Shown here: in pieces, positions 9,008 through 18,047 of the stretch | How positions within the stretch are numbered: position 1 is the stretch's first letter | Layout of the letters: every line of letters begins with the position of its first letter | Assembly (NCBI GenBank): GCA_963826165.1 | Contig: CAWGWC010000014.1 | Coordinates: 115,987-179,986 of the forward strand | Reading direction: 5' to 3' | From: JACVRW01 sp963826165 | Lineage (GTDB): Bacteria > Actinomycetota > Thermoleophilia > Solirubrobacterales > Thermoleophilaceae | Length of the DNA stretch: 64,000 nt | Position numbers and translations under genes: made by a program | Notes under the pieces: model-generated | Seen by the model: the letters and a program-made list of their open reading frames with translations, nothing else | What the model was told of the DNA's origin: nothing | Databases searched by the model: none

Positions 9008-11013
9008 GAGCTCACGATGAGGAAGTAGAGGACCACCAGGGCCGCGCCGAACAGCAGCAGCAGCGCATAGGCGCGTAGGTAGCCGGTCTGGATGGCGCGG
9101 GCCACGGACGTGCCGGCGCGCACGATGCCGGTGGCGCCGCCGACGATGAAGCCCTGCACGAAGTCGGTCTCGATCACGCGCCGGCCGAACGACCCGAGGC
9201 TCGACATCGGCCGCACGAAGACCGCGTCATAGAGCTCGTCGAAGTACCACTTGTGGAAGAGGAAGGCGTGCACCCGGCCGAACCGGTTCTGCAGCTCGAG
9301 GGTGATCCCCCGTCGCCGAATGAAGAACACGTAGGCGAGGAAGATCGAGGAGACCGAGATGATGCCGCCGGCGGCCAGGCCGACCCACTCGGCGGAGACG
9401 GTGGGCTTGTCCTCGGCGTAGATCGAGCTCTCGAAGGTGGGCTCGAGGAAGTGCTCGAGCGTGTCGGTCAGGCCGGGGATCCCCACCACCCCGGCAACGA
9501 TCGCCAGCACGGCCAGCGGGGCCATGGCGAACTTCATCGGCCACGACTGCTCGGCCACGTGGTGCTCGGGGCCGGGGAAGCCGATCTCGGTGTCCTCCGC
9601 CTCGCCAGTGGCAGGATTGAGCGGTTCACCGTGGGCCACGTGGCCGCCCTCGAGCTCGCGGGCCTCCGGCACCGGCTCGCCGAAGAACACCCTGAACACC
9701 ATGCGGAAGGCGTAGAAGGCGGTGAGCGCCGCGGCGATGTAGCCGGCCACCGCCAGCACCACGAAGCCCCCACCGCGGTTGAGGGTGTAGGCGAGGATCT
9801 CATCCTTCGAGAAGAAGCCCGAGGTGAAGGGAAAGCCGGCCAGCGCCAGCGCGCCGGCCACGAAGGTGATGAAGGTGAACGGCATGGCCTTGCGAAAGCC
9901 GCCCATCCGGTCCATGTCCTGGATCCCGGCCATCGCGCCGATCACCGATCCGGCCGCCATGAACAGCAGAGCCTTGAAGAAGGCGTGGGTCATCAGGTGG
10001 AACAGCCCGGCGCCGTAGGCAGCCACCGACACGCCCAGCACCATGTAGCCGATCTGCGACATCGTCGAGTAGGCGATCACCCGCTTGAGATCGGTCTGGA
10101 CCAGCGCGATGGTGGCTGCGAACACCAGGGTGGCGGTGCCGATCACGGCGCTGATGTCGGCCGCGGTGGGGGCCAGCTCGAACAGTGGAAAGGTGCGGGC
10201 GATCAGGTACACGCCCGCGGTGACCATCGTGGCGGCGTGAATCAGCGCCGACACGGGGGTGGGGCCCTCCATCGCGTCGGGCAGCCAGGTATGTAGCGGC
10301 AGCTGCGCCGACTTGGCGAAGGCGCCGACGAGGAGCAGTAGGCAGGCTGCCACCAGCGTGCCGTCGTTCGTCGAGAACACCTCGGGCGCGCTCTCGAAGA
10401 CGCCGACGTAATCGAGCTGACCCGTCTCGTTGAGCAGCAGGAAGGCGGCCACCACCAGGCCCACGTCGCCGATCACGTTCATCACGAAGGCCTTGATGCC
10501 GGCATGGGTGGCGGTGTCGCGCCGGTACCAGAACGAGATCAGCAGGTAGGACGCCGCGCCCACGAAGGCCCAGCCCACGATCAGCAGGATGAAGTTGCCG
10601 GCGAGGACCAGCAGCAGCATCGAGAAGACGAAGTAGTTGAGGTAGGCGAAGAAGCGCGAGTAGCCCTCGTCGCCGCCCATGTAGGCCACCGAGTAGACGT
10701 GGATCAGGAACGACACGCCGGTCACCACCAGGCACATGAACACCGCGAGGGGATCGACGAAAATCGACACGTCCACGTCCACGCCCGCGGTGACCACGTA
10801 GCTCCACGCGCTGTCCACGACCTCGCGCTCCTCGGCCGGCAGATCCTGCAGCGAGACCAGCGCGCCGATGGCGGCGAGGAAGGCTCCGAGGATCGCCGCG
10901 CTCCCGATCCAGCCCGCCGTGCGCCCGGGCAGGACGCGCCAGCCGAGCGACACGACGATCAGCCCGGCGAGGGGAAAGCCCAGCACGAACCAGCCGTAGT
11001 CGGTGGGGCTCAC
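9004..11013 (-). CDS. nuoL: NADH-quinone oxidoreductase subunit L
   Basis: 669 residues, the largest antiporter-like proton-pumping subunit at the distal end of the membrane arm. Seen in the sequence: VGWAFVGAASYLLISFW, the lysine-containing AKSAQLPLHTWLPDAMEGPTPVSALIHAATMVTAG, and the ATMSQIGYM-type helix (AYSTMSQIGYMVLGV). The long C-terminal lateral helix region is present (HKWYFDELYDAVFVRP, a diagnostic NuoL pattern). The start is just downstream of nuoK and the stop overlaps nuoM. Confidence 0.97.
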   Translation of the reverse strand: MSPTDYGWFVLGFPLAGLIVVSLGWRVLPGRTAGWIGSAAILGAFLAAIGALVSLQDLPAEEREVVDSAWSYVVTAGVDVDVSIFVDPLAVFMCLVVTGVSFLIHVYSVAYMGGDEGYSRFFAYLNYFVFSMLLLVLAGNFILLIVGWAFVGAASYLLISFWYRRDTATHAGIKAFVMNVIGDVGLVVAAFLLLNETGQLDYVGVFESAPEVFSTNDGTLVAACLLLLVGAFAKSAQLPLHTWLPDAMEGPTPVSALIHAATMVTAGVYLIARTFPLFELAPTAADISAVIGTATLVFAATIALVQTDLKRVIAYSTMSQIGYMVLGVSVAAYGAGLFHLMTHAFFKALLFMAAGSVIGAMAGIQDMDRMGGFRKAMPFTFITFVAGALALAGFPFTSGFFSKDEILAYTLNRGGGFVVLAVAGYIAAALTAFYAFRMVFRVFFGEPVPEARELEGGHVAHGEPLNPATGEAEDTEIGFPGPEHHVAEQSWPMKFAMAPLAVLAIVAGVVGIPGLTDTLEHFLEPTFESSIYAEDKPTVSAEWVGLAAGGIISVSSIFLAYVFFIRRRGITLELQNRFGRVHAFLFHKWYFDELYDAVFVRPMSSLGSFGRRVIETDFVQGFIVGGATGIVRAGTSVARAIQTGYLRAYALLLLFGAALVVLYFLIVSS

Positions 11014-11309
11014 CCGCGCAGCTCCGACATCTCGTCGACGTCGATCGGGAGCCGGTTGCGGTACATGGCGACGATGATTCCGAGGCCGATCGTCACCTCA
11101 CAGGCCGCGATGACCATGACGATGAGGGCGAACACCTGCCCGTCCTCCGAGCCGTGCATGCGGGAGAAGGCGACCAGCGCGAGGTTGCCCGCGTTCAACA
11201 TCAGCTCGAGGCAAAGCAGCACCACCAGCGGGTTGCGGCGGGTCATCACCCCGGCGGCGCCGATCACGAAGATGAAGGCCGAGAGGACGAGGTACCAGAC
11301 GATGTCCAT
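11010..11309 (-). CDS. nuoK: NADH-quinone oxidoreductase subunit K
   Basis: 99 residues with three membrane helices, the MrpC-like subunit of complex I. The conserved buried glutamates are in LCLELMLNAGNLALVAF and VIAACEVTIGLGIIV. Size matches the family (about 100 residues). It sits five bases after nuoJ and overlaps the nuoL start, as in the standard J-K-L-M-N order. Confidence 0.97.
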   Translation of the reverse strand: MDIVWYLVLSAFIFVIGAAGVMTRRNPLVVLLCLELMLNAGNLALVAFSRMHGSEDGQVFALIVMVIAACEVTIGLGIIVAMYRNRLPIDVDEMSELRG

Positions 11310-11314
11310 GGCGC

Positions 11315-11902
11315 CTAGACCCTGACCTCGAGCGTCTCGGTCTCGGTGCCGGGGTCGCGCGGCCCGGACTGGCCACCCTCCTCGGGCTCGAGCCCGCGCC
11401 GGCGCCGCGCCAGCACCACCGCGCCCACCGCTGCTATCAGCAGGAGGAAGGAAGCGGCCTCGAAGGCCACCAGCCAGCGGGTCAGGAGCAGCTCGCCGAT
11501 CTCACCGGGGGAGCCGAACACGCCCTGCACGTCCGGGCCGCCCGTGTCGAGGGCCTTGAGTCCGGAGGCCACGAACGCGATGCACAGCTCCACGCCCACA
11601 GCGACGGCGAACAGCGGGCCGAACGTGTTGATCAGGCCTCCCTCGGGGCGGAGCGGCTCGTCCGAGCCGCCTATGTAGGCCACCACGAACAGGTAGAGCA
11701 CCATCACCGCGCCCGCGTAGACCACCACCTGTCCCGCGGCCAGGAACTCGGCGTTCAGGAGCAGGAAGAGCACGGCCAGCGCGATGAGGTGAGCCACCAG
11801 CGCCAGCACCGAGTAGAAGGGGTTGCGCAGGAGCACCACGCCGAGCGCCCCGGCCAGGGCCCCGATCGCGGCTATGAAGAAGAGGACCTGCTCGAACCAC
11901 AT
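11315..11902 (-). CDS. nuoJ: NADH-quinone oxidoreductase subunit J
   Basis: 195 residues, five membrane helices, MrpCD-like subunit of complex I that includes the conserved pi-bulge helix (VVYAGAVMVLYLFVVAYIGG). The first helix pattern RNPFYSVLALVAHLIALAVLFLLL fits the family. The C-terminus carries a hydrophilic extension of about 30 residues (RRRRGLEPEEGGQSG) after the last helix. It follows nuoI after ten bases. Confidence 0.95.
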   Translation of the reverse strand: MWFEQVLFFIAAIGALAGALGVVLLRNPFYSVLALVAHLIALAVLFLLLNAEFLAAGQVVVYAGAVMVLYLFVVAYIGGSDEPLRPEGGLINTFGPLFAVAVGVELCIAFVASGLKALDTGGPDVQGVFGSPGEIGELLLTRWLVAFEAASFLLLIAAVGAVVLARRRRGLEPEEGGQSGPRDPGTETETLEVRV

Positions 11903-11912
11903 GGCGCGAGTT

Positions 11913-12446
11913 CTACTCGCCCTCGCGCCTCAGGGGAGTGTGCTCAGGGGAATCGGCGAGCAGCATCTCCTTGGTGAAGATCAGGTCGGAGCGGCTGTAG
12001 TCGGCCAGCTCGTAGTCGTTGCCCATGGTGATGGCGTCGAACGGGCAGGCCAGCTCGCAGTATCCGCAGAAGATGCAGCGCGAGAGGTTGATCTCGTAGA
12101 CCGCCGCGTAACGCTCTCCGGCCGAGACCTGATGCTCGGGGGTGTTCTCCTCGGCCACCACGCGGATGCACTTGGCCGGGCAGGCCGCGGCGCACAGGGA
12201 GCAGCCCACGCACTTCTCGAGCCCGGTGTCCTCGAAGCGATGAAGCTTGTGCCGGCCGCGGAAGCGCGGGTACACCGGCGTCTTCTCCTCGGGGTACTGG
12301 ATGACCACGGGCCCCTCCACCACCCGGCCCATCGTCGTCTTGAGACCTCGCAGGGTCTCACCGAACACGCGATAGACCGAGCCGAGGCCGCCGGGCTCCG
12401 GCCCGCGTTCGACCGGCTCGGCGGCGCTCTTCCAGTCAGCGGGCAT
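11913..12446 (-). CDS. nuoI: NADH-quinone oxidoreductase subunit I
   Basis: 177 residues. Peripheral-arm subunit holding clusters N6a and N6b. Both 4Fe-4S motifs are complete: CVGCSLCAAACPAKCIRV and CIFCGYCELACPFDAI. An N-terminal amphipathic region (GSVYRVFGETLRGLKTTMGR) would lie on the membrane. Located between nuoH and nuoJ in canonical order. Confidence 0.97.
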   Translation of the reverse strand: MPADWKSAAEPVERGPEPGGLGSVYRVFGETLRGLKTTMGRVVEGPVVIQYPEEKTPVYPRFRGRHKLHRFEDTGLEKCVGCSLCAAACPAKCIRVVAEENTPEHQVSAGERYAAVYEINLSRCIFCGYCELACPFDAITMGNDYELADYSRSDLIFTKEMLLADSPEHTPLRREGE

Positions 12447-12461
12447 CGGTCAGGTCTCCCA

Positions 12462-13454
12462 TCAGGTCACCACCAGGACGATTGCGGTCACGAGCACGTT
12501 CACGGTCGCAAGCGGCAGCAGGATCTTCCAGCCGAAGGACATCAGCTGGTCGTAGCGCAGCCGCGGCAGCGATGCGCGTATCCACATGAAGAACAGGGCG
12601 CCGAGGATGATCTTGATCAGCATCCACAGCGGGGCGAGCGCGATCGGGCCGGGACCGTGCCAGCCGCCCAGGAAGCACGCGGAGGCGATCGCGGAGATCA
12701 CGAGGATCTCCATGTACTCGGCCATGAAGTACGAGCCGAAGCGCATGCCTCCGAACTCGGTGTTGTAGCCGCCCACGATCTCGGCGTCGCCCTCGGGCAG
12801 GTCGAAGGGCGCGCGGGCGGTCTCGGCGAAGCCGGCCACCATGAAGATGAGGAAGCCCACGAACTGTGGGACCACGAACCACATGCCGTCCTGGGCCTCG
12901 ACGATCTGGACGAGCGACAGCGACCCGGTGGTCATCACCACTCCGAGCAGCGACAGGCCGAGCGCCACCTCGTAGGAGATCAGCTGCGCCGCTGCGCGCA
13001 TCGCCCCTAGGAACGAGTACTTGGAGCCGGACGACCAGCCGCCGAGCATCAGTCCATAGAAGGCCAGCGAGCCGAAGGCGAAGAAATAGAGGACCCCGAT
13101 CGAGACGTCCATCCCGTACAGGCCGAAGTCGCCGCCCCACGCGTTGAAGGGCCCGAAGGGGATGATCGCCATGGTGGCGACGGCGGTGACCACCGAGATC
13201 ACGGGGGCGATGGCCATCATCCAGGGCACGGCGGTGGCGGGGGTGAACGCCTCCTTGGAGAGCAGCTTGAGCACGTCGGCGATCGGCTGCATGAGGCCGA
13301 AAGGACCGACGCGGTTGGGGCCGATGCGCGATTGGAAGCGGCCCAGGATCTTGCGCTCGCCGATCAGGATCAGCGGCACGAGCTGCAGCAGCACGGCGAA
13401 GATGATGATCGACTTGACGATCATCACCAGGACGGACTCGACCGGCGCCTCCAT
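12462..13454 (-). CDS. nuoH: NADH-quinone oxidoreductase subunit H
   Basis: 330 residues, eight or so membrane helices. This subunit forms the quinone-binding chamber at the junction of the two arms. Conserved landmarks are ERKILGRFQSRIGPNRVGPFG (first cytoplasmic loop), RAPFDLPEGDAEIVGGYNTEF (the acidic loop that lines the quinone tunnel) and YFMAEYMEILVISAIA. The ATG overlaps the nuoG stop by one base (ATGA). Confidence 0.97.
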   Translation of the reverse strand: MEAPVESVLVMIVKSIIIFAVLLQLVPLILIGERKILGRFQSRIGPNRVGPFGLMQPIADVLKLLSKEAFTPATAVPWMMAIAPVISVVTAVATMAIIPFGPFNAWGGDFGLYGMDVSIGVLYFFAFGSLAFYGLMLGGWSSGSKYSFLGAMRAAAQLISYEVALGLSLLGVVMTTGSLSLVQIVEAQDGMWFVVPQFVGFLIFMVAGFAETARAPFDLPEGDAEIVGGYNTEFGGMRFGSYFMAEYMEILVISAIASACFLGGWHGPGPIALAPLWMLIKIILGALFFMWIRASLPRLRYDQLMSFGWKILLPLATVNVLVTAIVLVVT

Positions 13455-15913
13455 CAGGCCAGTGCCGCCTTTGCGCTCGCCGGCCTGAGCTGCGCCGGGC
13501 CCTCGGAGAGCGACGCGCCGGACACGAAGACGGCGCCGCGCGGGACGCCGGTTCGAATCGCCGCGGTGGCCGCCACGATCAGGCCGTCGGCCTCCACTTC
13601 GACCTCGTCGCCCTCCTCGATGCCGAGCTCACGGGCGTCCTCCACCGACAGCTGCACGGCGGCACCCCCCGCGAGGAACTCGAGGGAGGGCGAGTGCTCG
13701 ATCTCGGCGCCGCTCCACAGGCTCGGCGCCCTGGCCACCCGCAGGCCCTCGGGCGCGGCGGGCGGGTCGGCCAGCGGCTGGCTCGACAGCTCGGGCGACT
13801 CGAGCGCCGACGCCGCGTCCTCCTCCTGCCAGCGCACGCCATGGCCGCCGATGCGGTCGAGGTCGAGGCCGGCGTAGAAGGGCACCGCGTCGGACACGAG
13901 CGAGGTGACGTGGGGGAGGCTCAGCGCCTCCACTCCGGCGCCGCTGCGCTCGCACAGCTCGGCGAGCACCTGCCAGCCCGGGCGGACCTCGCCCGCGCGG
14001 CCCAGCGCCTGCCGCACGCGTTGAAGGCGGCCGTCGGGATGGGTGACCGTGCCCTCCTTCTCCGCGTAGACCTCGGCCGGGAAGACCACGTCGGCGTGTT
14101 CGGCCAGGACCTCGTCGGTGAAGTGCGCGAAGGCGACGACCGCCGTGGCCTCCTCGAGCTCGGCGGCGGGCCGAGTGGTCTCGACCAGGAGCATCGCGCC
14201 CGAGGCGTCGCCGGGATCGGGATCGTCGCCCGGGGAGTCGGCGAGCCCGGGCAGCAGGCCGGGAGCGCAGCCCACCTCGCGCAGCCCGCGCCCGTTGGTG
14301 ACCTCCGGGACGGCGATCATCCCGGACTCCGCCTTGCCGGCGATCCCCAGCGACTCGGCCACCGCGAGCAGCGCGTCGGCCGCCAGCCCGCCGCGCTCGC
14401 CCCCGAAGACCCGCTCGCCCCAGATGACCACGACGTCGCCGGCGTCCTTGAGCAGATCGGCCACCGCCCGCACCGCCGCTCCGGCGTCGCCGTTGCTCAG
14501 CGGTCGTCCGGGCCGGAAGCCCGCGGACGCGCGCGCCCGCGAGGCGAGGGCGGCCACGTCGGCACCGGGGGTGCGCGACGAGCCCAGCGCGGCCGCCAGC
14601 GCAGCCAGCGCCGCCTCCGCCCCGCCGGGCGAGAAGCGCAGCGAGGCCGCGGCGTTGGCGTCGAGGCTCGAGGGGCGGCTGGACGCCACCACCACGCGCG
14701 CACCGTTGCGACGCGCCGCCTTGCGCACGCGCAGGTCGATGATCGGGGCCTCTTCCACCAGCTCGGTGTCGAGCACGAGGATCGCTCCGGCGTGGTCGAT
14801 GTCCGACAGCCGGGCGGAGAGGTCCGGGCGGGCCAGCGCGCGAGCCAGCGCTCGCGGCGGCGAGGCGCCGCCGAAGATCCGCTGTGAGCCCAGCCCCTCG
14901 CGCAGGAGGTGCTGGGCGAGGTAACCCTCCTCGTTCGACGCCCCGCCGCCCACGTGAGCGACGGTCGAGGAGCCCGACTTGGCCAGCGCGGCGGCGGCGT
15001 CGGACACCGCGCGCTCCCAGGACACCTCGCGCAGGTAGCCGCCGTCGCGCACCAGCGGGGCGGTGACCCGCTCGGGCGACGCGAACGACTGGTAGGCGAA
15101 GCGGCCCTTGTCGCACAGCCAGCCGTCGTCGACCTCGTGGTTGTCGCGCGCGAGCACGCGCACGACCTTGGCGTCGTCGCGGATGGTGAGCTTGACGTTG
15201 CACTGCGCGGGGCAGAGGGTGCACAGCGAGCCCGAGTCCTCGATGTCCCAGGGCCGGGCGCGGAAGCGGTAAGCGCGCGAGGTGAGCGCCCCCACCGGGC
15301 ACAGCTCGATGATGTTGCCGCTGAACGGCGCCACGTAGGGACGGCCGTCGTGGGTACCGACGAAGGTGTGGTCGCCGCGGTCGAGGAAGACCAGCTGGTA
15401 GTCCTCGGCGATCTCCTGAGAGAAGCGCACGCAGCGGTAGCAGAGGATGCAGCGCTCCCGGTCGATGGCGATCAGCGGCGACAGCTCGAGCGGCTTCTTG
15501 AAGTGACGCTTGGGCTCGATGTAGCGCGAGCGCCCGGCGCCCCAGCCGTAGGAGATGTCCTGCAGCGGGCACTCGCCGCCCTTGTCGCACACGGGGCAGT
15601 CGAGGGGGTGGTTGACGAGCAGGAACTCGACCACGGCGTTCTGCGCGTGCTTGACCCGGTCCGAGGTCGTGTTGACCACCATGCCGTCGCGCACGGGCGT
15701 GGAGCAGGAGGTCTGCAGCTTGGGAATCCCCTCGATCTCCACCAGACACATGCGGCAGGCGCCAACGGGCTGGCCGAGCTTGGGCTCGTAACAGAAGTAG
15801 GGGATCTCGACGTCGCCGTGCTTGGCGGCGTCCACGAGCATCGCGCCCTCCTCGGCGCGGACCTCGCGGCCGTCGATCTCGAACGTGATCCAGTTCTTCT
15901 CGGGGCGGGCCAT
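13454..15913 (-). CDS. nuoG: NADH-quinone oxidoreductase subunit G
   Basis: 819 residues. N-terminal ferredoxin-like 2Fe-2S domain (PYFCYEPKLGQPVGACRMC), His-ligated 4Fe-4S motif (HPLDCPVCDKGGECPLQD), then CILCYRCVRFSQEIAED, followed by the molybdopterin-oxidoreductase-like domain that opens with CTLCPAQCNVKL and WLCDKGRFAYQ (the extra N7-type cluster ligands). The middle part, about residues 330-560, is Ala/Gly-rich and poorly conserved. The last 100 residues resemble a molybdopterin-dinucleotide-binding fold (VEDARELGIEEGDEVEVEA), probably structural. It carries electrons from NuoF to NuoI. Confidence 0.95.
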   Translation of the reverse strand: MARPEKNWITFEIDGREVRAEEGAMLVDAAKHGDVEIPYFCYEPKLGQPVGACRMCLVEIEGIPKLQTSCSTPVRDGMVVNTTSDRVKHAQNAVVEFLLVNHPLDCPVCDKGGECPLQDISYGWGAGRSRYIEPKRHFKKPLELSPLIAIDRERCILCYRCVRFSQEIAEDYQLVFLDRGDHTFVGTHDGRPYVAPFSGNIIELCPVGALTSRAYRFRARPWDIEDSGSLCTLCPAQCNVKLTIRDDAKVVRVLARDNHEVDDGWLCDKGRFAYQSFASPERVTAPLVRDGGYLREVSWERAVSDAAAALAKSGSSTVAHVGGGASNEEGYLAQHLLREGLGSQRIFGGASPPRALARALARPDLSARLSDIDHAGAILVLDTELVEEAPIIDLRVRKAARRNGARVVVASSRPSSLDANAAASLRFSPGGAEAALAALAAALGSSRTPGADVAALASRARASAGFRPGRPLSNGDAGAAVRAVADLLKDAGDVVVIWGERVFGGERGGLAADALLAVAESLGIAGKAESGMIAVPEVTNGRGLREVGCAPGLLPGLADSPGDDPDPGDASGAMLLVETTRPAAELEEATAVVAFAHFTDEVLAEHADVVFPAEVYAEKEGTVTHPDGRLQRVRQALGRAGEVRPGWQVLAELCERSGAGVEALSLPHVTSLVSDAVPFYAGLDLDRIGGHGVRWQEEDAASALESPELSSQPLADPPAAPEGLRVARAPSLWSGAEIEHSPSLEFLAGGAAVQLSVEDARELGIEEGDEVEVEADGLIVAATAAIRTGVPRGAVFVSGASLSEGPAQLRPASAKAALA

Positions 15914-15927
15914 CGTCCTTCGCTGCG

Positions 15928-17256
15928 CTAGGCGGCGCCGGCCTCCGCCACCGCGGCCAGCTCGCCCGCGCCCTGGGCCTCGACGGTCTCGAGGTCGCGG
16001 CGCTCACGGGCGGCCTCCATGTGCGCCTCGAACTCCGGGCGGAAGTGATCGATCATCGACTTGACCGGCATGGCCATCGAGTCGCCGAGCACGCACAGGC
16101 AGTTGCCGATGATGTTGCCCTGGACCTCGGCCATGATGTCGATGTCCATCGGCGTGCCCTCGCCCTCGTCGAGGCGCTCCAGCATCTTCACCGTCCAGTT
16201 GGTGCCCTCGCGGCACGGCACGCACTTGCCGCAGGACTCGTGGCGGTAGAACTCGGCCAGCCGCAGGGCGAGAGGCACGAGCGGCTGGGTCTCGTCCACC
16301 ACGATGATCGCGCCGGAGCCGAGCATCGAGCCCGCCTCGGCCATGTCCTCGAAGGTGTAGGGCAGGTCCAGGTGTTCCTTGGTGAGCACCGGGGCCGATG
16401 AGCCGCCGGGGAAGAAGCACTTGATCTCACGCCCGTCGGGCGGGCCGCCGGCCAGCCCGTAGACGATGTCGCGCACCGACGCGCCCAGCTCGATCTCGTA
16501 GTTGCCCGGCCGCTGCACGTTGCCCGATACCGACACGACCTTCGTGCCGGTGGAGTTGCCCACGCCGAGCTTGCGGTACCAGTCGGCCCCCTTCTCGATG
16601 ATCAGCGGCGTGTTGCAGAGCGTCTCGACGTTGTTGATCAGCGTCGGCCCCTGGTAGAGGCCCTGGTTGGCCGGGAACGGCGGCTTGAGCCGCGGGTTGC
16701 CGCGCTTGCCCTCGAGCGCGTCCAGCAGCCCGGTCTCCTCGCCGCAGATGTAGGCCCCCTGCCCGCGATGGACGACGAGATCGAAGGTGTGGTCGGTGTC
16801 GAGGATGCGCTCGCCCAGCAGGCCCTCCTCGTAGGCCTCGGCCACCGCGAGATCGAGCATCTCGGCCTGCAGCTCGTATTCGCCGCGAATGAAGATGAAG
16901 CCCTTGTTCGCTCCCGCGGCGATCGAGCCGATCAGACACCCCTCCACCAGCAGGTGCGGGTTCTTCTGCATCAGCAGGCGGTCCTTGAAGGTGCCCGGCT
17001 CGGACTCGTCGGCGTTGCAGCACAGGTACTTGTCCATGGTGCCCTTGGGGATGAAGCTGGCCTTCTTGCCCATCGAGAAGCCGGCGCCGCCGCGCCCGCG
17101 CAGACCCGATTCCTCGAGCTCGTGGAGAACAGTCTCTGGATCCATCTCGAGCAGCGCCTTGCGGGCCGAGCGATAGCCGCCCAGCCGCTCGTAGACCTCG
17201 AAGGTGTTGAGGCCCGGCTCGTCGATGTTGCGCAGCAGCAGGCGGGTCTCGTTCAC
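15928..17256 (-). CDS. nuoF: NADH-quinone oxidoreductase subunit F (NADH/FMN-binding)
   Basis: 442 residues, GTG start overlapping the nuoE stop. This subunit oxidises NADH. The FMN/NADH site GLRGRGGAGFSMGKKASF and NADESEPGTFKDR are near the N-terminus; the SLBB-type middle contains CGEETGLLDALEGKRGNPR; the C-terminal cluster N3 ligands are ESCGKCVPCREGT followed by CLCVLGD. Size is normal. A short Ala/Glu-rich C-terminal extension is present. Confidence 0.97.
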   Translation of the reverse strand: MNETRLLLRNIDEPGLNTFEVYERLGGYRSARKALLEMDPETVLHELEESGLRGRGGAGFSMGKKASFIPKGTMDKYLCCNADESEPGTFKDRLLMQKNPHLLVEGCLIGSIAAGANKGFIFIRGEYELQAEMLDLAVAEAYEEGLLGERILDTDHTFDLVVHRGQGAYICGEETGLLDALEGKRGNPRLKPPFPANQGLYQGPTLINNVETLCNTPLIIEKGADWYRKLGVGNSTGTKVVSVSGNVQRPGNYEIELGASVRDIVYGLAGGPPDGREIKCFFPGGSSAPVLTKEHLDLPYTFEDMAEAGSMLGSGAIIVVDETQPLVPLALRLAEFYRHESCGKCVPCREGTNWTVKMLERLDEGEGTPMDIDIMAEVQGNIIGNCLCVLGDSMAMPVKSMIDHFRPEFEAHMEAARERRDLETVEAQGAGELAAVAEAGAA

Positions 17257-18047
17257 TCGGGTTCCTCTTCGGGGGTGACGCTGGTACCGGGGTCGAGCGG
17301 GTGCAGGGTGGGACGCGGATGCGGCGGCGGGCCGTCGGCCGGCGGTACATCCAGGAGCTCGGCCTCCTTCCAGGTGCCGCCCGCGGGGTGCACGTCAGGC
17401 TCCTCCGGAGGCCCGGGCGGCTGGTCGCCGGCGGCCGGAAGGGTGTAGCCCGGATCGCCGAGGCCGCGGCCGGGCAACACCTGGCGCTCCTCCTTGAGGG
17501 CGCTCACCATCTCGGCGGCGTCCTCGGTGGAGAGCGGCCCCACGAAGCGGCCGTCCACGGAGGCCATCGGGGCCATGTCGCAGGCGCCGAGGCACTCGAA
17601 CTCGCGCAGCTCCACGTCCTCGAGCTCCTGGCGCCCGGCCTCGCCGGCGATCGCGTCGTAGACCTTCTTGGCGTCGCGCACGTGGCAGGCCACGCTCGTG
17701 CAGACGTAGACGTACCGAGTACCGACGGGCTCGGTGCGCAGCATGTCGTAGAACGTGGCGATGCTCGACAGGTAGGCGGGCGTGACCTGCATCACCGCGG
17801 CCACCTGGCGCATCGCCTCGGGCGAGCACCAGCCGTGCACCCGCTGAGCCGCCGCCAGCGCGGGCAGGGTGGCCGAGTGGCGCTCGGGGTAGAGCGACAT
17901 GAGTCGCTCGAGCTCGGCCCGCAGCCGCTGGGGCACCTCCACCTGAGAGGGGTCGGGGATGGTGGCCGGGTCCTCGTCCACCAGCACGGCCTCGTCCCAC
18001 CCCGGGGGAAGGGGAACGGCCCGCAGCCCGCCCTCGTCGAGGCTCAC
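17253..18047 (-). CDS. nuoE: NADH-quinone oxidoreductase subunit E
   Basis: 264 residues from GTG 18047, which overlaps the nuoD stop (GTGA). The thioredoxin-fold domain carries the 2Fe-2S N1a ligands in CTSVACHVRDAKK and CLGACDMAPM. It pairs with NuoF at the tip of the peripheral arm. The C-terminus has a proline-rich extension of about 65 residues (PPGPPEEPDVHPAGG and PPADGPPPHPRPTLHP) absent from shorter NuoE proteins; its role is unknown. Confidence 0.95.
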   Translation of the reverse strand: MSLDEGGLRAVPLPPGWDEAVLVDEDPATIPDPSQVEVPQRLRAELERLMSLYPERHSATLPALAAAQRVHGWCSPEAMRQVAAVMQVTPAYLSSIATFYDMLRTEPVGTRYVYVCTSVACHVRDAKKVYDAIAGEAGRQELEDVELREFECLGACDMAPMASVDGRFVGPLSTEDAAEMVSALKEERQVLPGRGLGDPGYTLPAAGDQPPGPPEEPDVHPAGGTWKEAELLDVPPADGPPPHPRPTLHPLDPGTSVTPEEEPE